Source of the DNA: Palsa-295 sp963781105
GTDB lineage: Bacteria; Acidobacteriota; Terriglobia; Acidiferrales; UBA7541
NCBI GenBank assembly: GCA_963781105.1
Contig: CAWAED010000003.1
Coordinates: forward strand, 248,001 to 312,000
Direction of reading: 5' to 3'
Length of the DNA: 64,000 bases
This document shows positions 38,975 to 48,208 of the stretch, piece by piece (position 1 is the stretch's first letter; every line of letters begins with the position of its first letter). The notes beneath the pieces are model-generated. The model ran no database searches and was not told where the DNA came from. It saw only the letters and a list, made by a program, of their open reading frames with translations. Both the position numbers and the translations under genes were made by a program.

Positions 38975-40129
38975 TCAAAAAACTTTGATCGCCAGGTCGC
39001 GCGGCTGCGCGCCCACCGGTATCAAAGCCGTCGGCGGCCGCGGTGGTGATAGCTCTGGCTGTCCAATCGCAAGCGTCTTCGTGCGCACCACGGCCAGATC
39101 GTTCGAGCCGGCATCAACAACCAGCAGAATATCTCCGCCCGGAGTCAGCCGCGAAGTCGTCGGATACTGACCGACTTGAATCGGCCGCCCCACCACCCGC
39201 GTTTCCACCGCCACCGGCACAATATGCCCAGCCGCGGAATCGGAGACGTACAGTATCTCGGTTCCGGCCGCAAACGTCGCCGACGTCGGCGACATCCCTA
39301 ACAACAGAAAATCGCCCACTTCGTTCGTATCGGTGTTAACGATCAAGAGGCCGTGAGCAGAGCTCGACGAAATATAGAGTTCGCCGCCGTCCGGCTTCAG
39401 CGTCAGACTGTTCGGCGTGCCGCCCAACGCCAGATTCGTCAGCAAAACCTTGCGCTTTAAATCCAGCACAGAGATTTGATTCGTCGAACCCGACGTAACG
39501 AACGCCTTGACGCTGTCCGGCAGAATCACGATTTGCTCGGGATCCGGCGCGGTGGGAATTGCACCCAGTGGCGCGAGCGAATTGCTATCGAGAACCGAAA
39601 TCGTTGCGTCATCGCGGTTGGAGACCAGCACTGTCTTCCCGTTTGGCGCGGCGCGCGCGATCCAAGGTCTGCGACCGGCGCGCCCTCGCGCTACAATCAG
39701 CCGCGAAGCCGTGTCAATCGCGAACACCGTACCTGGGCCAGAAGCCGCAACATAGGCGCGACGTCCGTCCGGCGAAAAATCAAGCGCATAAGGCGCCGCT
39801 CCCAGGGGGACGCGCGCCACGATCTGATTCGTTCGTACGTCAAGCACCCAAACGTAGCCACCCAAGGAACTAAGTCCCCAAATTTCAGGCCGCGTGGGGT
39901 GCGCCCGTAAACCGCTAGGACCCGGGCCGACTGCTACGGTCGTTAGAGAGGATAGCTTGATCAGGTCGAGAACGGAGACCGTGCCGTCCGCCGTGTTGCC
40001 GACATAAGCGAGGAGATGCAGCCCCGGCCGCAGAAACGACGGCCGCAGCTCCACCGCCACTTCGTGGATCGCCAGAACCACGAGAATCACCAGCAGAAAT
40101 ACGAGACGATAATTAACGCGCTGTTTCAA
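38975..40129 (-). CDS. YncE/YVTN-type beta-propeller protein, membrane-anchored
   Basis: A 384-residue protein. An N-terminal hydrophobic segment (LVFLLVILVVLAIHEVAV) anchors or exports it. The rest is a seven-bladed-type propeller with repeats such as LLAYVGNTADGTVSVLDL, LRAHPTRPEIWGLSS, LDFSPDGRRAYVAASGPGTVFAIDTAS, TVLVSNRDDATISVLD, KAFVTSGSTNQISVLDL and ELYISSSSAHGLLIVNTD. Such proteins are often periplasmic; no catalytic residues are visible. The TTG start overlaps the DAHP-synthase stop (TTGA at 40126-40129), so translation is coupled to it, an unexpected partnership. Confidence 0.87.
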   Translation of the reverse strand: MKQRVNYRLVFLLVILVVLAIHEVAVELRPSFLRPGLHLLAYVGNTADGTVSVLDLIKLSSLTTVAVGPGPSGLRAHPTRPEIWGLSSLGGYVWVLDVRTNQIVARVPLGAAPYALDFSPDGRRAYVAASGPGTVFAIDTASRLIVARGRAGRRPWIARAAPNGKTVLVSNRDDATISVLDSNSLAPLGAIPTAPDPEQIVILPDSVKAFVTSGSTNQISVLDLKRKVLLTNLALGGTPNSLTLKPDGGELYISSSSAHGLLIVNTDTNEVGDFLLLGMSPTSATFAAGTEILYVSDSAAGHIVPVAVETRVVGRPIQVGQYPTTSRLTPGGDILLVVDAGSNDLAVVRTKTLAIGQPELSPPRPPTALIPVGAQPRDLAIKVF

Positions 40130-41154
40130 TTGATGGTGCGGCCAAGGACGGCGGCAATCTGTCGCACTTCGCGAATGAGCTGCTCGAATTCCCCGGGCAG
40201 GATTGATTGCGGTCCATCGGAAAGCGCGCGGTCGGGATCGTGATGCACTTCCACCAGCAGCCCATCAGCGCCCACGGCCACGGCAGCGCGGGAAAGCGGC
40301 AGCACTTTGTTCCGGCGTCCCGTGCCGTGCGAGGGATCGACCACGATCGGAAGATGGCTGCGCTTCTGTACGGCGGGCACCACGCTCAGGTCCAAAGTGT
40401 TGCGCGTGAAATCCGAAAAAGTCCGCACTCCGCGCTCGCACAAAATCACATTGTAATTTCCCTCGGACATTAGATACTCGCCTGCCATCAGGAACTCGTC
40501 CAGGGTCGCGGACATCCCGCGCTTCAGCAGCACCGGCTTCCTCGAGCGTCCCGCGCGCTTCAGCAACGAAAAATTCTGCATGTTGCGCGCCCCGATCTGG
40601 ATCACGTCCGCATATTTTTCCACCAGATCGAGCGACTCATTGTCAATCGCCTCGGTAACGATCCCCAATCCAAATTCTTCGCGAACTTCCGCCATAATCT
40701 GCAGCCCGGATTCGCCCAGTCCTTGAAAGCTGTATGGCGAAGTCCGTGGCTTGTAAGCCCCGCCGCGAAATAATCGCGCGCCGGCCGCCTTCACATGTTT
40801 CGCAACGGTGAACGCCTGCTCGCGCGTTTCAATCGCGCAAGGCCCGCCGACCATCGCCACGTCCACGCCGCCAAACAGAACGTCGCCCAACGGTGTCGGG
40901 ATCCGCACCACCGTGTTTTCCAGTTTCACGTCGCGGCTGACCAGCTTATACGGCTTGCTGACGGGGATGCATTCCACCACGCCGGGCATGGATTCGAGCG
41001 AACCGATATCCACCGCGCCGGTGTTGCCGGTAATGCCAATCGCGGTCCGGCCCGCTCCCGGAATCGGATGGGCCTTGTAGCCCAACGTCTCGATGCGCTC
41101 GCACACCGCGCGCACTTCCGCATCGGTCGCGTGAGACCGCATTACCACCAGCAT
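40126..41154 (-). CDS. aroF: 3-deoxy-7-phosphoheptulonate synthase (type I-beta)
   Basis: A 342-residue DAHP synthase, which joins PEP and erythrose 4-phosphate as the first step of the shikimate pathway. The first ~70 residues (MLVVMRSHATDAEVRAVCERIETLGYKAH...) form the ferredoxin-like regulatory domain of the Thermotoga/Bacillus type, usually the site of feedback control by aromatic amino acids. The barrel carries VAMVGGPCAIETREQ, GGAYKPRTSPYSFQGLG, IGARNMQNFSLL, PVLLKRGMSATLDEFLMAGEYL and VVDPSHGTGRRNKV. AGGGGGA six bases before ATG is a good ribosome-binding site. It leads a two-gene unit with the propeller gene. Confidence 0.95.
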   Translation of the reverse strand: MLVVMRSHATDAEVRAVCERIETLGYKAHPIPGAGRTAIGITGNTGAVDIGSLESMPGVVECIPVSKPYKLVSRDVKLENTVVRIPTPLGDVLFGGVDVAMVGGPCAIETREQAFTVAKHVKAAGARLFRGGAYKPRTSPYSFQGLGESGLQIMAEVREEFGLGIVTEAIDNESLDLVEKYADVIQIGARNMQNFSLLKRAGRSRKPVLLKRGMSATLDEFLMAGEYLMSEGNYNVILCERGVRTFSDFTRNTLDLSVVPAVQKRSHLPIVVDPSHGTGRRNKVLPLSRAAVAVGADGLLVEVHHDPDRALSDGPQSILPGEFEQLIREVRQIAAVLGRTIN

Positions 41155-41274
41155 GTAAGTCCCCCTGTCTGAAAGCGAATCCGTGAGTTTACTGTATCGG
41201 GGAAGAAGCCTGCAAATCGCGGGCCGAAGAATTTAGGTCCCCATTCGGACTGAACAGCCCTACACAGCTCCAGG

Positions 41275-41283
41275 TGGTATACT
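41275..41283 (+). promoter_or_regulatory. Extended -10 promoter of the aquaporin gene
   Basis: TGGTATACT is an extended -10 element (TGn plus TATACT, five of six matches). It lies about 30 bases before the GTG start, with no clear -35. Confidence 0.45.
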
Positions 41284-41314
41284 CCCGCCACTCTCAGAGG
41301 AAGGAGGCCTTCCC

Positions 41315-42064
41315 GTGCGAAAATATCTTGCGGAGTTCCTGGGAACTTTTGTCCTGGTGTTCGGCGGAGTAGGCAGCGCTGTGCTCGCCGGCAGTCACAT
41401 CGGCTATGTGGGAGTCGCCTTCGCGTTCGGCCTATCGCTTCTCGCGATGGTCTATACCATCGGCCCGATTTCCGGCTGTCACATAAATCCGGCGGTCACT
41501 CTTGGAGTCCTGCTCGCCAAAAGAATGAGCACCAAGGACGCCGTCATGTACGTCGTCGCGCAAATCTTCGGCGCCATCGTGGCTTCGGCGCTCATCCTCT
41601 TCATCGCAAGCGGCGTCGAAGGCGGATACAACTTCGCCGCCGGCGGACTCGGCGCAAACGGCTACGGAGCACACTCCCCGGGCCTCTACTCGATGCCCGC
41701 GGCATTCGTCGCCGAAGTGATTCTCACAATGTTTCTGGTTGTCACGGTTCTGGGTGCAACGGACGTCAAAGCCCCAGTCGGTTTCGCGGGGCTCGCCATC
41801 GGGCTGGTATTAACTCTCATTCACCTCGTCGGTATCCCCATCACCAACACTTCCGTGAACCCGGCGCGCAGCATCGGACCAGCGCTGTTCGTCCAAGGTT
41901 GGGCGCTCGAACAACTTTGGCTGTTCATCGTCGCGCCGCTGATCGGCGCAGCGATTGCAGCCTACGCCTACGCAGCGATTCGCCTGCCCGATACACTAAT
42001 CACCACGCCGCAAGGCGAACGCGCGCTCACCGACGAGCAGGCCCAACGCCGCACCGCCAAATAG
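41315..42064 (+). CDS. aqpZ: Aquaporin (MIP family, AqpZ-like)
   Basis: A 249-residue channel with six helices and both NPA half-helices: CHINPAVTLGVLL (Asn58) and NTSVNPARSIGPAL (Asn182, with the pore arginine directly after). The GTG start follows AAGGAGG. The N-terminus MRKYLAEFLGTFVLVFGGVGSAVLAG is typical of bacterial AqpZ water channels; the absence of the GlpF-type Asp after the second NPA argues against a glycerol facilitator. A hydrophilic C-terminal tail extends about 15 residues. Inner-membrane location. It has its own probable promoter at 41275. Confidence 0.92.
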   Translation: MRKYLAEFLGTFVLVFGGVGSAVLAGSHIGYVGVAFAFGLSLLAMVYTIGPISGCHINPAVTLGVLLAKRMSTKDAVMYVVAQIFGAIVASALILFIASGVEGGYNFAAGGLGANGYGAHSPGLYSMPAAFVAEVILTMFLVVTVLGATDVKAPVGFAGLAIGLVLTLIHLVGIPITNTSVNPARSIGPALFVQGWALEQLWLFIVAPLIGAAIAAYAYAAIRLPDTLITTPQGERALTDEQAQRRTAK

Positions 42065-42143
42065 CCGAACGGAAAGGAACGCGGTACGACGACGGCAACG
42101 CATGACCCGGACACCGAATCCGAGCGGCACCAGCGAGGTGCAC

Positions 42144-42542
42144 ATGCTGACGGTCCGCACCACCCGCCGCACCGAGTGGCAGGACGTCGCGGAGAAGATC
42201 GCAGCGCTCGTGCGCGATTCCAGCTGTGTCAGCGGCATTTGCCACTTGTACGTGCCGCACACCACGGCCGGTGTGATCGTTAACGAAGGCTACGACCCCG
42301 CCGTCGCGCACGATATCGAGGCGGCCTTTGACCGCCTCGTTCCGCGCGTCACAAACTCGGCGCACGCGGAAGGCAATTCCGATTCGCACATCAAGACGGC
42401 CCTCGTTGGCTCGTCCGAATCCATCTGGATCGCGGGCGGAAAACTCGCGCTCGGCCGCTGGCAGGCCACTTTCTTCGCCGAATTCGACGGCCCGCGAAGC
42501 AGGGAATTGCGCGTTAAGATCGTCCCCGATGCTTTGGCGTGA
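42144..42542 (+). CDS. YjbQ/UPF0047-family protein (thiamine phosphate synthase-like)
   Basis: Starting at ATG 42144, with GAGG five bases upstream, this is a 132-residue protein of the YjbQ family: SGICHLYVPHTTAGVIVNEGYDPAVAHDIEAAFDRLVP, then HAEGNSDSHIKTALVGSSESIWIAGGKLALGRWQATFFAEFDGPRSRELRVKIV. The conserved His, Glu and Asp residues that form the active pocket are present. Family members show weak secondary thiamine-phosphate-synthase activity in vitro; the true role is unsettled. An in-frame ATG at 42102 would add 14 poorly conserved residues. Confidence 0.92.
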   Translation: MLTVRTTRRTEWQDVAEKIAALVRDSSCVSGICHLYVPHTTAGVIVNEGYDPAVAHDIEAAFDRLVPRVTNSAHAEGNSDSHIKTALVGSSESIWIAGGKLALGRWQATFFAEFDGPRSRELRVKIVPDALA

Positions 42543-42575
42543 AGAAGATTTCGTTTGGCTGTAAACTCTCTTACC

Positions 42576-43076
42576 ATGAAACGCCTTCTCCAAACCGCGG
42601 CGGCAATCTCGCTTCTGATTTTTCTGGTTAATTTCGGAGTTTCCGCGAACGAGGACAGCCTCTCCGTCGAGGTTCTGGGCGATCAGCAAATCGCCGGCAA
42701 ACCATTCATCGTGCGTATCCGGAATAACGCCGATAAACGCCTCACCTATTGCATGACCACGTGCGGAAAATTGATTGACGCGGAAACCACCGCGAAAATC
42801 CCGGCCTTCACCATCCAGAAACGCAGCCGCAAACGGTGGGACATCCAATTGTGGCGCTGCGACACAGGTGACAGCGTCGCCTCTCGCGTCATCCACGGCA
42901 GCGAGGTGGAGGAATTCAAGATCAAGCTTCTTGATCCCGGCACTTACCGCTTGCGCCTCCCCTACAAGGATGTCAGCGTCGAAGGTGTCGGCCTCCATTG
43001 CGAAGCGATTGACGATCCCAGGTCCATGAAGCAAGCCGTTTCCGACGAATTTGACGTAGTCGCCAAATCCAAATGA
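42576..43076 (+). CDS. Hypothetical secreted protein
   Basis: A 166-residue protein beginning MKRLLQTAAAISLLIFLVNFGVSANE, a signal peptide. The mature part looks like a small beta-sandwich (SVEVLGDQQIAGKPFIVRIRNNADKRLTYCMTTCGKLI) and has four cysteines (CMTTC, WRCDTG, LHCEAI) that could form two disulfides. I recognise no family; the domain resembles proteins with Ig-like folds but has no signature. It overlaps hemW by an ATGA junction and so is probably expressed with it. Confidence 0.72.
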   Translation: MKRLLQTAAAISLLIFLVNFGVSANEDSLSVEVLGDQQIAGKPFIVRIRNNADKRLTYCMTTCGKLIDAETTAKIPAFTIQKRSRKRWDIQLWRCDTGDSVASRVIHGSEVEEFKIKLLDPGTYRLRLPYKDVSVEGVGLHCEAIDDPRSMKQAVSDEFDVVAKSK

Positions 43077-44266
43077 CCCTCGGCGCTTACATTCAGGTGC
43101 CCTTCTGCCAGACCAAGTGCACGTATTGCAATTTCCATACGGGCGTTGTCGCGCGCGATAAATATCAGCCTTATGCCGCGGCAGTCTGCCGGGAAATCAC
43201 CGCCGCCGCATCATCGGCGGATTTGGCGGCGCTGCGTGGCGTGACGATCGACACGGTGTACTTCGGCGGCGGCACACCAAGCTTGCTGGAGCCTTCCGTC
43301 CTTGCAAGCATTCTGGATTCGCTGCGGACAAACTTCGACCTAGGGACCCATCCCGCACCGACGTCCACAGCCGAGCCCGAAATAACGCTCGAAGCCGATC
43401 CCGAAACCATCCCGCCGGAAAAAGCGCAGGCGTGGCGCGCCGCTGGATTCAACCGCATCAGTCTCGGCGCGCAATCCTTCGACGACGGCGAACTGCAAGC
43501 CGCTGGCCGCATGCATCGCCGCGCGGACATTTTCGCAGCGGCTCAGATCTTGCGCGAAGCAGGATTCCGCAATATCAGCATGGATCTGATCGCCGGTCTA
43601 GCGCACCAGACGGGCAAATCCTGGGACGAATCCGTAGCGCGCATCCTCGATATCCGCCCCGAGCACATCTCGATCTACATGCTCGAAATTGACGAAGGCA
43701 GCCACCTCGGGAGTGAATCGCTAGCCGGCGGCAGCCGCTACAGTGCCAAAGCCATTCCGAGCGACGACGCCATGGCCGAATTTTACGACGCGGCATGCGC
43801 ACGCCTCGCCGCAGCCGGCTACGAGCACTACGAAATCTCCAACTGGGGACTACCCGGCTTTCGGTCGCGCCACAATTTGAAGTACTGGTGCCGCGATCCA
43901 TACATCGGCTTCGGCGCCGGCGCACATTCCTTCGATGGCGAGCGACGTTGGTCGAACGTGCACGATTCCGCGAAGTACGTCGCCAATATTGAGCAGGAAA
44001 TTTCCCCGCGCGAACATATCGAGCCAGTCACTCAGCAAGAAGCGCTCGAAGAAGAATTATTTCTGGGCCTCCGTCAGCTAGAAGGCATCGATCTGGCGCA
44101 AATCGAGCGTCGCTACAAGATAGATCTGCACGAACGCATCGCCGGATTGCGCCGCGACCGCCTTCTCGAACTCGATGGCACGCAGTTGCGCTTGGCGCCA
44201 GACCGCCTAACGGTTTCAAATGAAGTTTTTGTCGAGTTGCTAGGAGAGGGAGTCGAGCGTGCCTAG
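43073..44266 (+). CDS. hemW: Radical SAM family heme chaperone HemW
   Basis: A 397-residue HemN-like protein. The radical SAM cluster is in the motif PFCQTKCTYCNF (Cys12, Cys16, Cys19). Further marks are VYFGGGTPSLLEP, ITLEADPETIPPEKAQAWRAAGFNRISLGAQSFDDGELQAAGRMH, NISMDLIAGLAHQTGKSW, and the C-terminal HemN domain with YEISNWGLPGFRSRHNLKYW and GAGAHSFDGERRWSN. HemW binds heme and delivers it to target proteins; the N-terminal CxxxCxxC without the HemN-specific extension favours HemW over oxygen-independent coproporphyrinogen oxidase. It overlaps threonine aldolase by eight bases. Confidence 0.92.
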   Translation: MTLGAYIQVPFCQTKCTYCNFHTGVVARDKYQPYAAAVCREITAAASSADLAALRGVTIDTVYFGGGTPSLLEPSVLASILDSLRTNFDLGTHPAPTSTAEPEITLEADPETIPPEKAQAWRAAGFNRISLGAQSFDDGELQAAGRMHRRADIFAAAQILREAGFRNISMDLIAGLAHQTGKSWDESVARILDIRPEHISIYMLEIDEGSHLGSESLAGGSRYSAKAIPSDDAMAEFYDAACARLAAAGYEHYEISNWGLPGFRSRHNLKYWCRDPYIGFGAGAHSFDGERRWSNVHDSAKYVANIEQEISPREHIEPVTQQEALEEELFLGLRQLEGIDLAQIERRYKIDLHERIAGLRRDRLLELDGTQLRLAPDRLTVSNEVFVELLGEGVERA

Positions 44267-45347
44267 AGGACCCGAAAACGCAAGCAACGGAAATAGCATC
44301 GTCGATTTGCGCAGCGATACGGTGACGCGTCCGACGCCTGCAATGCGCGCGGCCATGGCCGCAGCCGAAGTTGGCGACGACGTTTACGGCGAAGACCCCA
44401 CGGTAAATCGCCTCCAAGATCGTGCCGCCGAAATCTTCGGCCGTGAGGCCGCGCTCTTCGTTCCCACCGGCTGCATGGGCAACCTGCTCGCGATCATGGG
44501 CTGGACGCATCGCAGCAACGAAGTGATCTGCGAACAGCGTGGCCACGTAAACCTGTACGAACTTGCGTCCATGTCTGCAATCGCGGGGGTAACACCGCGC
44601 CCCGTTCCAGCGCCGGATGGAATCTTGACCTGGGATTTAATCGAGCCGGCCATCCGTGAAAAGATTTACTACGACTCGCAAACCGCGCTGGTCACTCTCG
44701 AAAATACGCACAACATGCACGGCGGCACGGTCTACCCCACTGCCGTGGCCGAAGACATTTGCGAACAAGCGCACGCCTCGGGTTTGCGAGTGCACCTCGA
44801 TGGCGCGCGCATTTTCAATGCCGCAGCCGCGCTGGGTAAGTCCGTCGCGGCCATCACGCGCAAATTTGACTCAGTAATGTTTTGCCTGTCGAAAGGCCTG
44901 GGCGCGCCGGTGGGTTCGATGCTCCTCGGTCCACGCGAATTCGTCAAGCAAGCGCACATCAATCGCAAAATGCTCGGTGGCGGCATGCGCCAGGCAGGTG
45001 TTCTAGCGGCCGCGGGTTTACTAGCGCTGGAAGGATCGCCCGAAGGCCTCCCGCGCGATCATGAAAACGCCCAGCATCTCGCCAAAGGCCTCTCGGTAGT
45101 CCGAGGCATCAAGATCGATCCCAAGCGAGTGGCCACCAATATCGTCATCTTTGACGTGAGCGAAACGGGACGCACCGCCGCGGAAATTTGCGACGATCTA
45201 GCGCAAAAAAATATCTTGTGCGGACCGACGGCCAAGCACGCGATTCGCATGGTCACGCACTACGACGTAGACCGCGCCGGCATCGAGCGCGCCATCGCGG
45301 CAACCGGCGAGATCCTCGCCCAGCGCGCTCCCGCCGCCGCTCACTAG
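44259..45347 (+). CDS. ltaE: Low-specificity threonine aldolase
   Basis: A 362-residue PLP-dependent enzyme cleaving L-threonine/allo-threonine to glycine and acetaldehyde. Features: IVDLRSDTVTRPTPAMRAAMAAAEVGDDVYGEDPTVNRLQ, ALFVPTGCMGNLLAI, VTLENTHNMHGGTVYP, VHLDGARIFNAAAALG, and the PLP lysine in MFCLSKGLGAPVGSMLLG (Lys212). The GTG start lies inside the end of hemW; CTAGGAGAGGGAG just before provides a ribosome-binding site. A beta-eliminating lyase of the same fold is possible, but the motifs favour aldolase. Confidence 0.94.
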   Translation: MPRGPENASNGNSIVDLRSDTVTRPTPAMRAAMAAAEVGDDVYGEDPTVNRLQDRAAEIFGREAALFVPTGCMGNLLAIMGWTHRSNEVICEQRGHVNLYELASMSAIAGVTPRPVPAPDGILTWDLIEPAIREKIYYDSQTALVTLENTHNMHGGTVYPTAVAEDICEQAHASGLRVHLDGARIFNAAAALGKSVAAITRKFDSVMFCLSKGLGAPVGSMLLGPREFVKQAHINRKMLGGGMRQAGVLAAAGLLALEGSPEGLPRDHENAQHLAKGLSVVRGIKIDPKRVATNIVIFDVSETGRTAAEICDDLAQKNILCGPTAKHAIRMVTHYDVDRAGIERAIAATGEILAQRAPAAAH

Positions 45348-45503
45348 TCCATTGTGCGCGCAACTCCTCATGAATTATTACTTTCGACGCAGCATGCGCG
45401 TCCTTCAACACTCGAAGCGTTTGCGCAATAAGGGAAGTTGGTGTCGTCCCGAGTGCAGCGAGGGATCTGCTTTTTGCTCGTCTGACCTGTAGAGGAGGAT
45501 TGG

Positions 45504-47468
45504 ATGCAAAAGCTTCTCCGCATCACGGTGATTGGCCTTGCGGCACTTTGGAGCGTCAGCACCGCTCATGCGCAAGCCGCGCATCGCACAAACGACTCCG
45601 GCGCCGACTGGCCTTACTACGGCCACGACGCGAGCGGCACACGCTACTCGCCACTGAAACAAATTGATCGCGAGAACGTCGCCAAGCTGAAAGTCGCCTG
45701 GACGTTCCATGTCGGCGACATTTCCGACGGCACCGGCGGCAAAAAGCGCAGCGGCCTCGAAACCACTCCAATCCTAGTTGACGGCACGCTCTACGTCACC
45801 ACCGCGTTCAATCGTGTAATCGCGCTAGATCCCGAAACCGGAAAGCAGCGCTGGGCCTACGACCCCATGATTGACATCGCCGGAGATTACGGCGATGGCC
45901 TTATCAATCGTGGCGTCGCCACTTGGCTCGACCCCGAGCGCCCGAAAGGAAAACCCTGCCGCCGCACAATTTTCGAGGCCACTCTCGACGCGCGCCTGAT
46001 CGCGCTCGATGCCGCGACCGGTGACCCATGCCTGGCCTTCGGCAATCGTGGCCAAGTCAGCCTGCGCGACGTCGCGCGTTACATCCCCGGCGAGTATCAC
46101 ATGACGTCTCCGCCCGCCGTGATTGACGACATCGTGATCGTGGGCTCGGCGATTGACGACAACGCCCGCGTGGACATGTCCAGCGGCGTAGTGCGCGCCT
46201 TCGACGCACGCACCGGCAAGCTACGCTGGAAATGGGAGCCGCTGCCGCCGAATGTAGAAAGCGACAAGTCAGCGCAGGCTCCCAACACTGCAACGTGGCG
46301 TACTGGCGCGGGAAACGCGTGGTCCGTTATGGCTGTGGATCCGCAGCGCGACCTCGTCTTCGTCCCCACGGGCAGCCCCAGCCCCGACTACTACGGCGGC
46401 ATGCGCCCGGGCGACGACAAATGGGCCGACTCCATCGTCGCACTGCACGCCAAGACCGGAGAGATGGCCTGGGGATTTCAACTCGTCCACCACGACCTCT
46501 GGGATTACGATTCCGCTTCGCCGCCGTTGCTCGCGACCATCGAACACGATGGAAAAGAAATCCCGGTCGTAATCCAAGGCAATAAAACCGGCTTCCTTTA
46601 CATTCTGAATCGCGATACCGGCGCCCCAATATTCCCGGTGGAAGAGCGTCCGGTTCCGCAAACCGACGTGCCCGGCGAAGTGACGTCTCCCACGCAGCCG
46701 TTTCCCTCCGCGCCGCCCGCCGTCAGCCCGCAAAGGCTCACCGCCGACGACGCCTGGGGCATCACTCCGGCCGACCGCGATTATTGCCGCGAACGCATCA
46801 AGAGCTTGCGGAACGATGGCCTGTTCACTCCGCCGAGCATCAACGGATCGTTTTCCGTGCCCGGCAACGCCGGCGGCATGAACTGGAGCGGCTACGCCTA
46901 CGACCCGCAGCTGGGCCTGCTGTTCGTCAATTCGAATAATCTTCCAGCCGAGATGGGAGTAATTGCGGCAGACAAATATTGGGACGCCGTGGACAAAAAC
47001 ACGAGCGATCTGGAATACACCCAGCAGCGCGGCGCTCCCTACGGCATGTTCCGAACGTTTCTCTCTGCAAAAGCGCATCGTCTGCCGTGCGCGCCGCCGC
47101 CGTGGGGAACGCTCACCGCAGTAAACATGAACAAAGGAACGATTCAGTGGCAGGTCCCGCTCGGCTCGCTAGCGCCAACCAAGCCCATCGTTCCGTTGGG
47201 AGCGCCCAGCCTCGGTGGGCCAATTGTCACCGCAAGCGGCTTGGTCTTCATCGCCGGAACGCTGATAGATCCCGCGATTCGCGCCTTCGACGTGGAAACC
47301 GGCAAGGAAATCTGGAGGTCAGACCTGCCGACCAGCGGCGCTGCCACGCCCATGACCTACCAGCTGCGGCGAAATGGAAAACAATACCTCGTGATCGCAG
47401 CCGGCGGCCACGCCAAGGTCAAGGAAGAAAAGCAAAGCGACGCTATCGTGGCGTATACGCTGCCCTAG
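45504..47468 (+). CDS. PQQ-dependent dehydrogenase (quinoprotein, glucose/alcohol type)
   Basis: A 654-residue protein with a signal peptide (ITVIGLAALWSVSTAHAQ) and GAGGAGG upstream. It is an eight-bladed quinoprotein propeller: DWPYYGHDASGTRYSPLKQIDRENVAKLKVAWTFHVGD, LETTPILVDGTLYVTTAFNRVIALDPETGKQRW, LDARLIALDAATG, QLVHHDLWDYDSASPP, and GAATPMTYQLRRNGKQYLVIAAGGH. It resembles the periplasmic part of membrane glucose dehydrogenase (Gcd) but lacks its five N-terminal helices and has no cytochrome c domain. It would pass electrons to a separate acceptor. No PQQ-synthesis genes are in view. Confidence 0.9.
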   Translation: MQKLLRITVIGLAALWSVSTAHAQAAHRTNDSGADWPYYGHDASGTRYSPLKQIDRENVAKLKVAWTFHVGDISDGTGGKKRSGLETTPILVDGTLYVTTAFNRVIALDPETGKQRWAYDPMIDIAGDYGDGLINRGVATWLDPERPKGKPCRRTIFEATLDARLIALDAATGDPCLAFGNRGQVSLRDVARYIPGEYHMTSPPAVIDDIVIVGSAIDDNARVDMSSGVVRAFDARTGKLRWKWEPLPPNVESDKSAQAPNTATWRTGAGNAWSVMAVDPQRDLVFVPTGSPSPDYYGGMRPGDDKWADSIVALHAKTGEMAWGFQLVHHDLWDYDSASPPLLATIEHDGKEIPVVIQGNKTGFLYILNRDTGAPIFPVEERPVPQTDVPGEVTSPTQPFPSAPPAVSPQRLTADDAWGITPADRDYCRERIKSLRNDGLFTPPSINGSFSVPGNAGGMNWSGYAYDPQLGLLFVNSNNLPAEMGVIAADKYWDAVDKNTSDLEYTQQRGAPYGMFRTFLSAKAHRLPCAPPPWGTLTAVNMNKGTIQWQVPLGSLAPTKPIVPLGAPSLGGPIVTASGLVFIAGTLIDPAIRAFDVETGKEIWRSDLPTSGAATPMTYQLRRNGKQYLVIAAGGHAKVKEEKQSDAIVAYTLP

Positions 47469-47504
47469 GCGAAAATCGTTGCGAGCGTGGCGTTGGAAGT
47501 CCGG

Positions 47505-47936
47505 TTACAAATCTAGAGGTGTTTTCACGATTTCAGCGACGGCTGCTCCAATCCTTGTGAAATCGCGGACGTTCCAAGTCAACAAAACATTTGCCCCAGC
47601 TTTCAAAGCACATTGAGCGATGAGCGCGTCATATGTAGCCGCGGCGACGATTCCGCCAGCGGAAGCTCGCTCAAGCGCGGAAACATATTCCTGTTCGGTG
47701 AGCGTGATCAGAGTAAGCCTTTCGCGTATTTGTTCGATGATGCGAACGCCTTCTGACCCAGCGATGCGCGGCCGCACAGGCAAACCGGTGAGTGAAGAAT
47801 ACACCTCGCCAAGCGAGTGGAGCGCGCAAGAGTCGCCTTTTCCCGCGGCCAAGAATAGGTTTGCACTGGACGTGTGTTGCGGATGGTCGGCGTAAAAGAC
47901 GGAAACCAGAACGGAGCTATCGAAGAACGATTTCAA
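47505..47936 (-). CDS. PIN-domain protein (VapC-like toxin)
   Basis: A 143-residue PIN domain. The metal-binding acidic residues are in place: FFDSSVLVS (Asp6), HSLGEVYSSLTG (Glu44), AATYDALIAQCAL (about Asp104) and LTWNVRDFTRIG (about Asp126). PIN toxins are RNases, often cutting tRNA or rRNA. The TTG start overlaps the stop of the upstream gene (TTGA at 47933-47936), the usual toxin-antitoxin coupling. The intact active site suggests it is functional. Confidence 0.9.
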   Translation of the reverse strand: MKSFFDSSVLVSVFYADHPQHTSSANLFLAAGKGDSCALHSLGEVYSSLTGLPVRPRIAGSEGVRIIEQIRERLTLITLTEQEYVSALERASAGGIVAAATYDALIAQCALKAGANVLLTWNVRDFTRIGAAVAEIVKTPLDL

Positions 47937-48208
47937 GAATGCTCGCCCAGAAGGCGACGCGCTCGTTCTTCGCGGACTTGGCGGATAGCATCATCAAATA
48001 CGCGCCGGGGGAGCGGCCTTCCGGTACGGTAAACGGATAGCCCGTTTTCCCAAACCATGCCGCTACCTTCCGGTACTCCCTTATCCCCAGATTCGAGTGG
48101 CAACTCTCTTTCTACTAGCTGTGCGAGGTAGTCCTCGACCGACAACCCCCTGGCAGACGCCAAGGCTTCAAGCGCCGCAGCAATTTCTGGTTTTACATCC
48201 AGCGTCAT
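47933..48208 (-). CDS. Putative antitoxin of the PIN toxin
   Basis: A 91-residue protein starting at ATG 48208, with GAGGAG just upstream. The N-terminus MTLDVKPEIAAALEALASARGLSVEDYLAQLVERELP has the short-strand plus two-helix pattern of a ribbon-helix-helix DNA-binding domain. The C-terminal part (YRTGRPLPRRVFDDAIRQVREERARRLLGE) is likely the toxin-neutralising tail. It precedes and overlaps the PIN gene, and would both bind the toxin and repress the operon. Assignment rests on fold pattern and context. Confidence 0.8.
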   Translation of the reverse strand: MTLDVKPEIAAALEALASARGLSVEDYLAQLVERELPLESGDKGVPEGSGMVWENGLSVYRTGRPLPRRVFDDAIRQVREERARRLLGEHS

